Below are positions 47,035-56,233 of a stretch of 64,000 nt of DNA, piece by piece. Both the position numbers and the translations under genes were made by a program. The notes beneath the pieces are model-generated. The model saw only the letters and a list, made by a program, of their open reading frames with translations, made no database searches and was not told the DNA's origin. Position 1 is the stretch's first letter; each line of letters begins with the position of its first letter. The DNA comes from CAYWMY01 sp046352935 (GTDB lineage: Bacteria; Pseudomonadota; Gammaproteobacteria; Steroidobacterales; Steroidobacteraceae), in NCBI GenBank assembly GCA_046352935.1, contig JAXMGR010000021.1, forward strand, positions 8,634 through 72,633, in the 5' to 3' direction.

Positions 47035-47763
47035 CTAGAGCTTGAAATTCTCGCCCAAGTAAACCTCGCGCACCTTGGCGTTTGCAAGGATATCTTCCGC
47101 CGATCCGGAGGCGATGACATGCCCCTGGTTCACGATATAGGCGCGGCCGCAGATTCCCAGTGTTTCCCGCACGTTGTGATCGGTGATCAGCACGCCGATG
47201 CCGCGATCCGCGAGGTGGCGGACGATGCGCTGGATGTCGCTGACCGAGAGCGGGTCGACGCCCGCGAACGGCTCGTCGAGCAGGATGAAGCGCGGCTCCG
47301 CCGCGAGCGCCCTCGCGATCTCGAGCCGGCGCCGCTCGCCGCCCGAGAGGCTGACGCCGAGGCTCTCGCGCAGGTGGCCGATGTGCAGTTCCTCGAGCAG
47401 GGCTTCCATGCGCTGTTCGCGCGCGGCGCGATCCACGCCCGGGAGCGTCTCCAGGATCGCCATGACATTGTCCGCGACCGAGAGCTTCCGGAACACGGAC
47501 GCCTCCTGCGGCAGGTAGCCGATGCCGCGTCTCGCGCGGATGTGCATCGGCAGGTGGGTCACGTCCTCGCCGTCGATGCGCACGGCGCCGTCGTCGCAGG
47601 GGACGAGACCCACGATCATGTAGAAGGCCGTCGTCTTGCCGGCGCCGTTCGGGCCCAGCAGTCCGACGACTTCACCGCTGTGGATCTCCAGCGACAGGCC
47701 GTCGACGACGGCGCGCTGGCGATAATGCTTGCTGAGGCCTGTGGCCGACAAAGTACTGGTCAT
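47035..47763 (-). CDS. lptB: LPS export ABC transporter ATPase LptB
   Basis: A 242-residue ABC ATPase that powers lipopolysaccharide extraction by LptFG. Walker A GPNGAGKT is at 37-44, the signature is LSGGERRR, Walker B is FILLDEPFAGVDP, and the switch His is in ITDHNVRETL. Its start ATG overlaps the stop of lptA (ATGA), so the two are coupled. LptF and LptG are not in the window, as in most gammaproteobacteria. Confidence 0.96.
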   Translation of the reverse strand: MTSTLSATGLSKHYRQRAVVDGLSLEIHSGEVVGLLGPNGAGKTTAFYMIVGLVPCDDGAVRIDGEDVTHLPMHIRARRGIGYLPQEASVFRKLSVADNVMAILETLPGVDRAAREQRMEALLEELHIGHLRESLGVSLSGGERRRLEIARALAAEPRFILLDEPFAGVDPLSVSDIQRIVRHLADRGIGVLITDHNVRETLGICGRAYIVNQGHVIASGSAEDILANAKVREVYLGENFKL

Positions 47764-48368
47764 GAGCCCGGTCTTCCGGTCGTGGACTGTGGATTGATGG
47801 TGATGCGCACGCGGCCGCTGCCCTGTTCGTCGGCGGCGGCCACCACGCGTTCCTCGCGCACGGAGTAGACCAGGGTCTCTCCGGTGATGTCGTTGCGCCC
47901 GTCCGACAGCCAGGCATCACCCGAGAGCCGCACGGTTCCCGCCTCGACATCGTAAACGATCCGGCCCGCGTGTCCTCGCGCCGCCAGCCTGCCGGCGGTC
48001 TGCGCGAACTCCGCCGGCGTGCCGGTGATCTCGGCGCGGATCACGCGGTTGTCCCTGAAGCTCACGATGGCCGACTCGGACTGCAGACGGCCGCCGGAGC
48101 CGTTGATCTGCACCTGTCCCTCGAGTTCCCAGCGGCTCGCCCTGAAGTCGAGGCCGGTGGCGATCGCCCGCGTCGCCTCGACGACGATGTCGCCCTGGGT
48201 GATGCGCACACGGTTGAAGACGACGCGGCTGCTGCGGTAATCGACATCCGAGGATTCCGCCTCGACCGACACCGGCTGCGTGGAGCGCGGTTCGGCGGCC
48301 CGTACGGGCAGTGCTGCCGCGGCCAGGACGGCCAGCGCCTTCGCGCAATTACGGATCGAACTGGCCAT
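47760..48368 (-). CDS. lptA: Periplasmic LPS-bridge protein LptA
   Basis: A 202-residue periplasmic protein with a signal peptide (MASSIRNCAKALAVLAAAALPVRA). The OstA/LptA jellyroll follows, with repeated short strands (VEAESSDVDY, VVFNRVRITQGDIVVEA, GRIVYDVEAGTVRLSGDAWLSDG). It forms the bridge carrying LPS across the periplasm. It overlaps lptC by 20 bases upstream and lptB by 4 bases downstream. Confidence 0.93.
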   Translation of the reverse strand: MASSIRNCAKALAVLAAAALPVRAAEPRSTQPVSVEAESSDVDYRSSRVVFNRVRITQGDIVVEATRAIATGLDFRASRWELEGQVQINGSGGRLQSESAIVSFRDNRVIRAEITGTPAEFAQTAGRLAARGHAGRIVYDVEAGTVRLSGDAWLSDGRNDITGETLVYSVREERVVAAADEQGSGRVRITINPQSTTGRPGS

Positions 48369-48942
48369 GAACCCTCGATTCTAGCCGGAGCGTCTCGCGC
48401 TTCATATTCGCGACCATGCCGGTTGCCTCCAGGGTGTGCCGGCCGATCTCGAGGCGCACCGGCCCGTCCGAGCGCGCGACCTGCGCCGCGGCGTCGAACG
48501 TGAGGGCTTCGGTGCGCACCGTCGCCTTGCGGGGCTCCCGGTCGCGCAGCCCCGACAGCACGACGTCCCCGCGCAGCTGCACCACCGACAGGTCCTTCGG
48601 GGCCGCGCCGTGCCCTGCGTGGAGCTGCCAGGTCTGCCCCGGCCGCGCGAGGTAATCGAGCGTCAGCGCGTCGAGCTTCACGGACTCGTCCGCCGGATCG
48701 AGGCGGATGCGCGCGGCCCGGACCCGCAGGCGCAGGCGGCCGGTGGCGTCGAAATCCTCGAGCTCGGCCGCGCGCAGGAAGGGCCCGGCGTCCGGAGCGG
48801 CGGCACCGGGCGCGGGGTGGCGGGCGTCGCCGGCCTCCAGCGACCACTGCGCCACGATCACGACGGCGCCGATGACGATCGCGAGGAGCGCGAGGCGCCC
48901 GATCAAGCGGGATTCCCGCGTGCGGCCACCAGCAGGTCGCAC
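48349..48942 (-). CDS. lptC: LPS-transport membrane-anchored protein LptC
   Basis: A protein of up to 197 residues with one N-terminal membrane anchor (LALLAIVIGAVVIVAQW) followed by a beta-jellyroll periplasmic domain. The start is uncertain. GTG 48942 gives the longest product but its GGGAG is only 2 bases away. TTG 48906 overlaps the kdsC stop (TTGA) and begins 12 residues later, right before the anchor. The gene order kdsC-lptC-lptA-lptB supports the call. Confidence 0.9.
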   Translation of the reverse strand: MRPAGGRTRESRLIGRLALLAIVIGAVVIVAQWSLEAGDARHPAPGAAAPDAGPFLRAAELEDFDATGRLRLRVRAARIRLDPADESVKLDALTLDYLARPGQTWQLHAGHGAAPKDLSVVQLRGDVVLSGLRDREPRKATVRTEALTFDAAAQVARSDGPVRLEIGRHTLEATGMVANMKRETLRLESRVHGQFDP

Positions 48943-49403
48943 AGCTCCCGGACCGCGCCCCGGCCTCCGGGCAGCCGCGTGACGTAGCGCGCGCGGGCGC
49001 GGACGTCGGGATGCGCATCGGCGACCGCGGCTCCGAAACCGACGGCGCAGAGCAGGGGCAGGTCGCTCGTGTCGTCGACGATGCAGGCGGCGGCGCCGGC
49101 CGGGAGCCGGCGTGCGCGCAGCATTTCGCCGAGCGCCGCGACCTTGTCGTCGACGCCCTGCCGCACCTCGCGCACACCGAGTTCCAGCATGCGGTGCGAA
49201 ACCGCCTCGTGCCGGCGCCCAGACAGCACCGCGACCTCGATCCCGGCGCGCTGCGCGAGCTTGATGCCGAGCCCGTCGCGGACGTGGAACGCCTTCATCG
49301 CCTCGCCGTGCCGGTCGAACCAGAGGCGTCCGTCCGTGAGCACGCCGTCGACGTCGAGGACCAGCAGGTCGATGCGCGGGGTCCCCGGGCTGCCCTCGGC
49401 CAT
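48903..49403 (-). CDS. kdsC: 3-deoxy-D-manno-octulosonate-8-phosphate phosphatase
   Basis: A 166-residue HAD-family phosphatase making KDO from KDO-8-phosphate for LPS. The nucleophile motif DVDGVLTDG has Asp-17 and Asp-19, the second motif is LSGRR, then VDDK with the conserved Lys, and the metal motif VDDTSDLP. No cap domain is inserted, as in tetrameric KdsC. Its ATG overlaps the kdsD stop (ATGA). Confidence 0.95.
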   Translation of the reverse strand: MAEGSPGTPRIDLLVLDVDGVLTDGRLWFDRHGEAMKAFHVRDGLGIKLAQRAGIEVAVLSGRRHEAVSHRMLELGVREVRQGVDDKVAALGEMLRARRLPAGAAACIVDDTSDLPLLCAVGFGAAVADAHPDVRARARYVTRLPGGRGAVRELCDLLVAARGNPA

Positions 49404-50380
49404 CACATCACTCCGTTCCGCAGCAGATCGTGCACGTTCAGCGCACCGACGAGGCGGCGGTCGGAGTCGACGACGAGCAGCGCCGTGATGCGATGGTGCT
49501 CCATGAGACGCACCGCCTCGGCCGCGAGTTCCTGGGCGCCGATCGTGCGCGCACCGCGCGTCATGACCTCGCCGATCGCGGTGGTGCGCACGTCGACGCC
49601 GCGGTCGAACAGGCGGCGCAGGTCGCCGTCGGTGAAGATGCCCGCGACCTGCCCATCCGTTTCGACCACGGCCGTCATGCCGAGTCCCTTCCGCGACATC
49701 TCGACGAGACTCGCCGTGAGCGGCGTGTCCGGCGCGACACGCGGGATCGCCTCGCCGGAACGCATGACGTCCACGACGCGCAGCCACAGTCGCCGGCCCA
49801 GCGTGCCACCCGGGTGCGACCGTGCGAACTTCTCCTCGGTGAAGCCGCGCACGCGCAGCAGCGCGACGGCCAGCGCATCGCCCATTGCGAGCGCCGCGGT
49901 CGTGCTGGCGGTAGGGGTCAGGTTCAGCGGACAGGCCTCGGCCGGCACGTGGATGTCGAGGACGGCCGCGGCCTCGCGCGCCAGCGTCGAGTCCGGCGCC
50001 CCCGTCATGGCGACGAGCGGCACGCCCATGCGTCTGATGAGCGGCAACAGTGTGAGGATCTCGCCCGTCTCGCCCGAGTTGGATATCGCGAGCACCGCGT
50101 CGGCCGGGGTGATCATGCCGAGGTCGCCATGGCTGGCCTCGGCCGGGTGCAGGAAGAAAGCCGGCGTGCCGGTGCTCGCGAGTGTCGCGGCGATCTTGCG
50201 GGCGACGTGCCCGGACTTGCCGATCCCGGTGACGACGATCCGGCCGCGGCATTCGCAGCAGATCCGGCAGGCCTCGACGAACGAACCGTCCAGGCGCTCG
50301 ACGAGCGCGGCGACGGCGTCGGCCTCGATGCGGAGCGCGCGCCGGGCCGTGTCGATGATGCGCTGTGGGTCGAAGTCCAT
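49403..50380 (-). CDS. kdsD: Arabinose-5-phosphate isomerase
   Basis: A 325-residue enzyme converting ribulose-5-phosphate to arabinose-5-phosphate, the first step of KDO synthesis. Residues 1-190 form the SIS domain (VVTGIGKSGHVARKIAATLASTG, HPAEASHGDLGM, SNSGETGEI). Residues about 205-325 form a CBS pair (VMRSGEAIPRVAPDTPL and VMTRGARTIGAQE). ATG 50380 heads the whole kdsD-to-mgtE run on the minus strand. It is divergent from ibaG. Confidence 0.96.
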   Translation of the reverse strand: MDFDPQRIIDTARRALRIEADAVAALVERLDGSFVEACRICCECRGRIVVTGIGKSGHVARKIAATLASTGTPAFFLHPAEASHGDLGMITPADAVLAISNSGETGEILTLLPLIRRMGVPLVAMTGAPDSTLAREAAAVLDIHVPAEACPLNLTPTASTTAALAMGDALAVALLRVRGFTEEKFARSHPGGTLGRRLWLRVVDVMRSGEAIPRVAPDTPLTASLVEMSRKGLGMTAVVETDGQVAGIFTDGDLRRLFDRGVDVRTTAIGEVMTRGARTIGAQELAAEAVRLMEHHRITALLVVDSDRRLVGALNVHDLLRNGVM

Positions 50381-50561
50381 TCGGGCCGGATGCGGGCAGG
50401 GCCGCCGGTTCGGTGATCGCCGCGGAGGTGACGCGATGATACACGGCACGCACCCGCCGGGCCCCGGTGGATCACTGCGTGGGTGAACGGACCACGGTGC
50501 CGTGGCCCCGCCGCGGCCGCTTGCCGTAAGATCCGCAGCGTCCCCGCTTCGTGAGACCGAC

Positions 50562-50804
50562 ATGACCGCCGACCAGGTTCGCCAGCACATCGAGAACGGC
50601 CTGCCGGGCGCCCGCGCGCTCGTACGCTCCGACGACAACGTGCACTTCGAGGCCGTGGTGGTCTCGTCCGTGTTCGAGGGACAGCGCACGCTGAAGCGTC
50701 ACCAGCTGGTGTATGCGACGCTGGGCGATGCGATGGGCGGGGAGATCCACGCGCTGTCGCTCGAGACGCTGACGCCCGGGGAAGCGTCGGCGCGCGGCGC
50801 CTGA
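50562..50804 (+). CDS. ibaG: BolA-family protein IbaG
   Basis: An 80-residue BolA/IbaG-type protein with the class fold and a conserved His in RTLKRHQLVYATLG, which with a monothiol glutaredoxin binds Fe-S clusters. The start MTADQVRQHIENGLPGA is standard. It lies 13 bases before murA, the same order as in E. coli (ibaG-murA), and the two are probably co-transcribed. Confidence 0.92.
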   Translation: MTADQVRQHIENGLPGARALVRSDDNVHFEAVVVSSVFEGQRTLKRHQLVYATLGDAMGGEIHALSLETLTPGEASARGA

Positions 50805-50817
50805 GCGCCCGTCCGGG

Positions 50818-52077
50818 ATGAACAAGCTCCTGATCTGCGGCGGCCGGCCGCTCGACGGGGAAGTCCGCATCTCCGGCGCCAAGAACGCCACGCTCCCGAT
50901 CATCGCGGCGACGCTCCTCGCGGACGGCCCGAGCACGATCGCCAACGTCCCGCACCTGCAGGACGTGACGACGATGATCGAGCTGCTCGGCCGCATGGGC
51001 GTCGGCGTCACGGTCGACGACGGCATGCGGGTCACGATCGACCCGCGCGGGACCGCGCACTGCGTCGCGCCCTACGAGCTGGTCAAGCGCATGCGCGCGT
51101 CGATCCTCGTGCTGGGCCCGCTGGTCGCCCGCTTCGGCGAGGCCGACGTGTCGCTGCCGGGCGGCTGCGCCATCGGCGCGCGGCCCGTGAACCTGCACGT
51201 CGACGGGCTGCGCGCGATGGGTGCCGACATCCAGATCGAGGGCGGCTACATCAAGGCGCGCGCGGGGCGCCTCAAGGGTGCCCGCATCGTGCTGGAGACG
51301 GTCACGGTCACCGGTACGGAGAACCTCATGATGGCCGCCGCGCTGGCCGAGGGCCGCACCGTCATCGAGAACGCGGCGCGGGAGCCCGAGGTCGTCGACC
51401 TCGCGCAGTGCCTGATCGCCATGGGCGCGCAGATCAGCGGTGCCGGCACCGACACCCTGGTCATCGACGGCATGCAGCGCCTGCAGCCCTGCCAGTACAC
51501 GGTGCTGCCGGACCGGATCGAGACGGGGACCTACCTGGTCGCCGGAGCCATCACACGCGGTCGCGTGCGCGCGCGGGACACCCGGCCCGAACACCTCGAC
51601 GCGGTCGTCGCCAAGCTGCGCGAGGCCGGTGCGGCCGTTACCTGCGGTGCCGACTGGATCGAGGTCGACATGCAGGGTCGCCGGCCGCGTTCCGTCGACA
51701 TCCGTACGGCGCCCTATCCGGCGTTCCCGACGGACATGCAGGCCCAGTTCGCGGCCCTCAACTGCGTCGCGGACGGCGTGGGCACGGTGATCGAGACCGT
51801 GTTCGAGAACCGCTACATGCACATGCTGGAACTGCGCCGTCTCGGCGCGGAGATCCGCATCGAGGGGCACACGGCGGTCATCCACGGCGTGCCGCGGCTC
51901 TCCGGTGCGCCGGTCATGGCCACGGACCTGCGTGCATCGGCGAGTCTCGTGCTCGCGGGGCTGGTCGCCGAAGGCCAGACCGTCGTGGACCGGATCTACC
52001 ACATCGACCGCGGCTACGAGCGCATCGAGGAGAAGCTCGCCGGCCTCGGCGCCGAGATCAGGCGCGTCGCCGGCTGA
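50818..52077 (+). CDS. murA: UDP-N-acetylglucosamine 1-carboxyvinyltransferase
   Basis: A 419-residue enzyme for the first committed step of peptidoglycan synthesis. The N-terminal Lys-22/Asn-23 site is in SGAKNATLP. The catalytic Cys-117 in LPGGCAIGARP is the fosfomycin target and is intact, so fosfomycin sensitivity at this site is expected. The hinge and second lobe have the expected AYPAFPTDMQAQ-like segment (PYPAFPTDMQAQ). ATG 50818 follows ibaG closely. Confidence 0.97.
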   Translation: MNKLLICGGRPLDGEVRISGAKNATLPIIAATLLADGPSTIANVPHLQDVTTMIELLGRMGVGVTVDDGMRVTIDPRGTAHCVAPYELVKRMRASILVLGPLVARFGEADVSLPGGCAIGARPVNLHVDGLRAMGADIQIEGGYIKARAGRLKGARIVLETVTVTGTENLMMAAALAEGRTVIENAAREPEVVDLAQCLIAMGAQISGAGTDTLVIDGMQRLQPCQYTVLPDRIETGTYLVAGAITRGRVRARDTRPEHLDAVVAKLREAGAAVTCGADWIEVDMQGRRPRSVDIRTAPYPAFPTDMQAQFAALNCVADGVGTVIETVFENRYMHMLELRRLGAEIRIEGHTAVIHGVPRLSGAPVMATDLRASASLVLAGLVAEGQTVVDRIYHIDRGYERIEEKLAGLGAEIRRVAG

Positions 52078-52122
52078 ATGGCCGGTGTCGGTCGCACCCC
52101 GGGCCGGGATGCGTCCGCCCGC

Positions 52123-53382
52123 TCAGCCGCCGGGGTTGCCGCTGCGCTGCGGCCGCTCGATGACGGGCACCTTGACGGTCATCGCCTGGGGGGAGTCGTA
52201 GGACGGCAGTCCCCGCAGCCAGGTGATGCGCGCCTTCTGGCCGGGCTTCAGCAACGCGATGCGGGCCATCAGGTCCTGCGCGTCACGCACCTTCTCCCCG
52301 TTGACCTCGGTGACGACGTCGAGGGGCTGCATGCCGGCAGCCACGGCCGGGCTGCCGACGGCGAAATCGGTGACGATCGCGCCGCCGGGCGGGTAGCCGA
52401 ACTGCACGGCCTGGTCCGCCGGCATGTCCTGCGGCAGCACGCCGATCCAGCCCCGCACGACGTGGCCGCTCCTCAGGATCTCGTCGACCACGCCGCGCAC
52501 GAGGTCGATCGGGATCGCGAAGCCGATGCCTTCGATACCGGCGCTGCGCGACAGCACCAGCGTGTTGATCCCCACGAGCTCGCCACGTGCATTCACCAGC
52601 GCGCCACCCGAATTGCCGGAGTTGATGGCCGCGTCCGTCTGGATGTAGCTCTCGAAGGTGGTGACGCCGAGCCGACTGCGCCCCTTGGCGCTCACGATGC
52701 CCGAGGTGACGGTCTGTCCGAGGCCGAGCGGATTGCCGATGGCGAGCACCGGCTCGCCCACGCGCAGCCGGTCCGAGCGCCCCAGGCTGATGACCGGCGG
52801 CTTCTCGAGCGCGACGTCCAGCACGGCGAGGTCGGTGTCCGGGTCGGTGCCGACGATGCGCGCTGGCGCGATGCGCCCGTCCTGGAGCTGGACCTGGATC
52901 TGTGTTGCGCCGGCGACCACGTGGTTGTTGGTGACCACGTGACCCGCGGCGTCGTAGATCACCCCCGAACCCAGGCTTCGGTCCACGCGGTTCCGGTACG
53001 CCGGCCAGGTGTCGCCGAACAGCGATTCCCAGCCGGGCGGCAGCTGGCGTACACGCACGACCCGTTCGGTGAAGATGTTCACGACCGCCGGCGCGCTGGC
53101 CGCGACGGCATCCGCGTAGGAAGGCAGGGGCGCCGCGGAGGCGGGCGGCGTTCCTGTTGCCGCCGGCGCTGCAGCGGGGCCGCGGAGATCATCCGCCGCC
53201 GTTGCCGCGTCTGCGGCGTGTTGCGGAAGGGCCGGTACGGACGTCGCGGCCGGAGTCGCTGGCGCGGTCGCCGGGCCCCCTGTCCCGAGCCACGGGCGGG
53301 CGGCCGTGTAGGCGATGCCGGCGGCGAGTCCCACCGCGACCCACGGGCCCAGCCACTTCAATGTCGAGACCACACGCTGCAT
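52123..53382 (-). CDS. DegS/HtrA-type membrane-anchored serine protease
   Basis: A 419-residue periplasmic trypsin-like protease. One N-terminal anchor (residues 9-28) is followed by a Pro/Ala-rich linker to about residue 90. The catalytic triad is His in VVTNNHVVAG, Asp in DTDLAVLDV and Ser in NSGNSGGALV. A single C-terminal PDZ domain occupies about 300-400. One anchor plus one PDZ matches DegS, the sensor of envelope stress, rather than two-PDZ DegP. GGAG lies 7 bases before ATG 53382. It is convergent with murA and divergent from petA. Confidence 0.92.
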   Translation of the reverse strand: MQRVVSTLKWLGPWVAVGLAAGIAYTAARPWLGTGGPATAPATPAATSVPALPQHAADAATAADDLRGPAAAPAATGTPPASAAPLPSYADAVAASAPAVVNIFTERVVRVRQLPPGWESLFGDTWPAYRNRVDRSLGSGVIYDAAGHVVTNNHVVAGATQIQVQLQDGRIAPARIVGTDPDTDLAVLDVALEKPPVISLGRSDRLRVGEPVLAIGNPLGLGQTVTSGIVSAKGRSRLGVTTFESYIQTDAAINSGNSGGALVNARGELVGINTLVLSRSAGIEGIGFAIPIDLVRGVVDEILRSGHVVRGWIGVLPQDMPADQAVQFGYPPGGAIVTDFAVGSPAVAAGMQPLDVVTEVNGEKVRDAQDLMARIALLKPGQKARITWLRGLPSYDSPQAMTVKVPVIERPQRSGNPGG

Positions 53383-53447
53383 GAGCGACTCCGGGGGCTC
53401 GCCGTTCGCCGGTGCGCTCCGGCGCGCGCGGGCAAAGGCATCCCATG

Positions 53448-53453
53448 TATAAT
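53448..53453 (+). promoter_or_regulatory. Probable -10 element for petABC
   Basis: A perfect TATAAT about 98 bases before petA, in the divergent gap with the DegS-like gene. No good -35 hexamer is found at the usual distance, so an activator may be needed. Confidence 0.4.
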
Positions 53454-53550
53454 GCCGCCTCCATAAGAGCGACGAAACAAGCCGGCGTTCCGTCCCCCGG
53501 GGCGGATGCGTCAGGGGATGTTGTGGGCTGATGTGTCCAGGGGTGACCGG

Positions 53551-54156
53551 ATGAGCGAACAGGTGGATCAGGGCAGGCGTTCGCTGCTGACTGCGGCGAC
53601 GGCTGTGACCGGCGCGATCGGTGTGGCGTTTGCCGCGGCACCGTTCCTGGCCTCGTGGAAGCCGAGCGCGCGGGCCCGCGCACTCGGTGCGCCCGTGTCG
53701 GTCGATGTGAGCAAGCTCGAAGTGGGTGCGATGCTCAAGGTCGAATGGCGCGGCCAGCCGATCTACGTCGTGCGCCGCACGGCGGCGATGGTCGCGGGGC
53801 TCGAGAAGGCCAATGACCTGCTCGCCGATCCGGAATCGGAGATCTCCGAGCAGCCGGAGTATGCGCGCAACGCCGTGCGGGCCAGCAAGCCCGAGTTCCT
53901 GGTGGTGAAGGCGGTGTGCACGCATCTCGGTTGTGCCCCGCAGGCCGCGTTCGAGGTGGGTACTGCGGACCTGTCGGCACGCGTCGGGCGGGAGTGGCCG
54001 GGCGGCTTCTTCTGCGCCTGTCACGGCTCGATGTTCGATCTGGCGGGGCGCGTGCTGAAGAACGTGCCCGCGCCGAAGAATCTCATCGTGCCGCCCTATT
54101 CCTGGACGGATGACAGTCACATCCTCGTGGGCGAGGATCCGGCGGGAGTCGCGTGA
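53551..54156 (+). CDS. petA: Ubiquinol-cytochrome c reductase Rieske iron-sulfur subunit
   Basis: A 201-residue Rieske protein of the bc1 complex. An N-terminal Tat-like anchor helix follows QGRRSLLTAATAV. Box I CTHLGC has Cys-123 and His-125, box II CACHGS has Cys-155 and His-158 as the other cluster ligands, and Cys-128/Cys-157 form the disulfide. ATG 53551 follows a GGGG site upstream. The stop overlaps the petB start. Confidence 0.96.
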   Translation: MSEQVDQGRRSLLTAATAVTGAIGVAFAAAPFLASWKPSARARALGAPVSVDVSKLEVGAMLKVEWRGQPIYVVRRTAAMVAGLEKANDLLADPESEISEQPEYARNAVRASKPEFLVVKAVCTHLGCAPQAAFEVGTADLSARVGREWPGGFFCACHGSMFDLAGRVLKNVPAPKNLIVPPYSWTDDSHILVGEDPAGVA

Positions 54157-55433
54157 TGGCCAACGAAACGCCCAAAGCCAGTGCCGCCGGCGGCGGTTGC
54201 CTGCAGTCGTTCGGTCAGTGGATCGACGACCGTTTCCCGATGTCGAAGATGTGGCGTGAGCACCTGAGCGAGTACTACGCGCCCAAAAACTTCAACACCT
54301 GGTACTACTTCGGCTCGCTGGCGCTGCTCGTGCTGGTGCTGCAGATCGTCACGGGCATCTTCCTGACGATGAACTACAAGCCGAGCGCCGCCGAGGCCTT
54401 CGGCTCCGTCGAATACATCATGCGCGACGTCGAGTGGGGTTGGCTGATCCGCTACCTGCACTCGACCGGCGCCTCGGCGTTCTTCGTCGCCGTCTATCTG
54501 CACATGTTCCGCGCGCTGCTGTACGGCTCGTACCGCAAGCCGCGCGAACTGCTGTGGATCTTCGGCATGTTCATCTACCTGGCCCTGATGGCCGAAGGTT
54601 TCTTCGGCTACCTGCTGCCCTGGGGCAACATGTCCTACTGGGGCGCGCAGGTGATCGTGTCGCTGTTCGGTACGTTCCCGGTGATCGGTGGCGCGCTGGT
54701 GGAGTGGATACGCGGCGACTACTTCATCTCCGACATCACGCTGAACCGCTTCTTCGCGCTGCACGTCATCGCGCTGCCGCTGGTGCTCGTGTTCCTCGTC
54801 GTCGCGCACATCCTCGCGCTGCACGAGGTCGGCTCGAACAACCCCGACGGCATCGAGATCAAGAAGAACAAGGGTCCGGACGGCAAGCCGCTGGACGGCA
54901 TCCCCTTCCACCCGTACTACACGGTGAAGGACATCATGGGGGTGGCGTTCTTCCTGATCGTGTTCTGCGCCATCGTGTTCTTCGCGCCGGCCTTCGGCGG
55001 TCTGTTCCTGGAGGCGCCGAATTTCGAGCCGGCGAATCCGATGCAGACGCCGCTGCACATCGCGCCGGTGTGGTACTACACGCCGTTCTACGCGATGCTG
55101 CGTGCGGTTCCGGCCTTCGCCGGCACGCAGGTCTGGGGCGTGATCGTCATGTTCGCGGCGATCGCCGTGCTGTTCTTCCTGCCGTGGCTGGACCGCTCGC
55201 CGGTCAAGTCGATCCGCTATCGCGGGCCGCTCTACAAGATCGCGCTGACGCTGTTCGCGGTCTCGTTCGTCGTGCTGGCCTACTGCGGCCTGCAGCCGGT
55301 CTCGGCGTTGCTGTCGTGGGTCTCGCGGGCGGGTACCCTCGTGTACTTCCTGTTCTTCGCGCTGATGCCGTGGTACTCGCGCGTCGACAAGACCAGGCCG
55401 GAGCCGCAGAGGGTCACCTACCATGCGCACTAA
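54156..55433 (+). CDS. petB: Cytochrome b subunit of the bc1 complex
   Basis: A 425-residue, eight-helix membrane protein. The heme-ligating His pairs lie in helices 2 and 4 (LIRYLHSTGASAFF / LHMFRALLYGSYR and FALHVIALPLVLVFLVVAHILALH). The quinone-site PEW-equivalent segment is present as PVWYYTPFYAMLRAVP. ATG 54156 overlaps the petA stop, with GGGAG 7 bases upstream. The 3' end overlaps petC by 11 bases. Confidence 0.97.
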   Translation: MANETPKASAAGGGCLQSFGQWIDDRFPMSKMWREHLSEYYAPKNFNTWYYFGSLALLVLVLQIVTGIFLTMNYKPSAAEAFGSVEYIMRDVEWGWLIRYLHSTGASAFFVAVYLHMFRALLYGSYRKPRELLWIFGMFIYLALMAEGFFGYLLPWGNMSYWGAQVIVSLFGTFPVIGGALVEWIRGDYFISDITLNRFFALHVIALPLVLVFLVVAHILALHEVGSNNPDGIEIKKNKGPDGKPLDGIPFHPYYTVKDIMGVAFFLIVFCAIVFFAPAFGGLFLEAPNFEPANPMQTPLHIAPVWYYTPFYAMLRAVPAFAGTQVWGVIVMFAAIAVLFFLPWLDRSPVKSIRYRGPLYKIALTLFAVSFVVLAYCGLQPVSALLSWVSRAGTLVYFLFFALMPWYSRVDKTRPEPQRVTYHAH

Positions 55434-56157
55434 GTCGTTTCTCGCGGCATTGCTGCTGCTCCCGGTCGCGGCTCTCGCGTCCTCGGAAGGCGCGTACGAG
55501 CACGCCGGCACCGACATCCACAACCAGGCGTCGCTGCAGCGTGGCGCGCGGAATTTCGTGAACTACTGCCTCGGCTGCCATTCTGCACAGTACGTGCGCT
55601 GGAACCGTGTCGGCGCCGATCTCGGGCTCAACGAGAAGGACCTGGTCGCGAACCTCGTTCCGGAGGGTGCGTCGCCGCTGTCCATGGTGATCTCGCCGAT
55701 GCCGAAGGCGCAGGCGGCCGAGTGGTTCGGCAACGCGCCGCCCGACCTGTCGCTGATCGCGCGCAGCCGTGGCACGGATCGCGTGTACACGTTCCTCAAG
55801 AGCTTCTACGCGGATCCGGCGCGGCCGCACGGCGTGAACAACACCGTGCTGCCGGGCACCGTCATGCCGCACGTGCTCGCAGGCCTGCAGGGCGTGCAGC
55901 AGCCGAAGTACGAGGACGTCACGAAGGACGGTCACACCGCGAAGCACCTGGTCGGTTTCGAGCCCGGCACGCCCGGGGAACTCACGGCCGAGCAGTACGA
56001 CGAGTTCGTGCGCGACACCGTGAACTTCCTCGACTACATCGGCGAGCCCTCGAAGGCCACGCGCGAGAACCTCGGCGTGTGGGTCCTCCTGTTCCTGCTG
56101 CTGTTCTTCGGGCTGTCCTACCTGCTCAAGAAGGAATACTGGAAGGACGTCCACTGA
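55423..56157 (+). CDS. petC: Cytochrome c1 subunit of the bc1 complex
   Basis: A 244-residue protein with a signal peptide (MRTKSFLAALLLLPVAALA), one covalent heme site CLGCH (Cys-49, Cys-52, His-53), the likely sixth-ligand Met in the SPMPKAQAAEWFG segment, and a C-terminal membrane anchor ending KKEYWKDVH. It starts 11 bases inside petB. With petA and petB it completes the three-subunit bc1 complex. Confidence 0.96.
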   Translation: MRTKSFLAALLLLPVAALASSEGAYEHAGTDIHNQASLQRGARNFVNYCLGCHSAQYVRWNRVGADLGLNEKDLVANLVPEGASPLSMVISPMPKAQAAEWFGNAPPDLSLIARSRGTDRVYTFLKSFYADPARPHGVNNTVLPGTVMPHVLAGLQGVQQPKYEDVTKDGHTAKHLVGFEPGTPGELTAEQYDEFVRDTVNFLDYIGEPSKATRENLGVWVLLFLLLFFGLSYLLKKEYWKDVH

Positions 56158-56233
56158 GTCCTTCGCGGTCATTCGTCATGGCGGGAGCGGCAGGAATGTG
56201 CTGCGGGTTCCGGGGCGGGGAGCGCGTCGCGTC

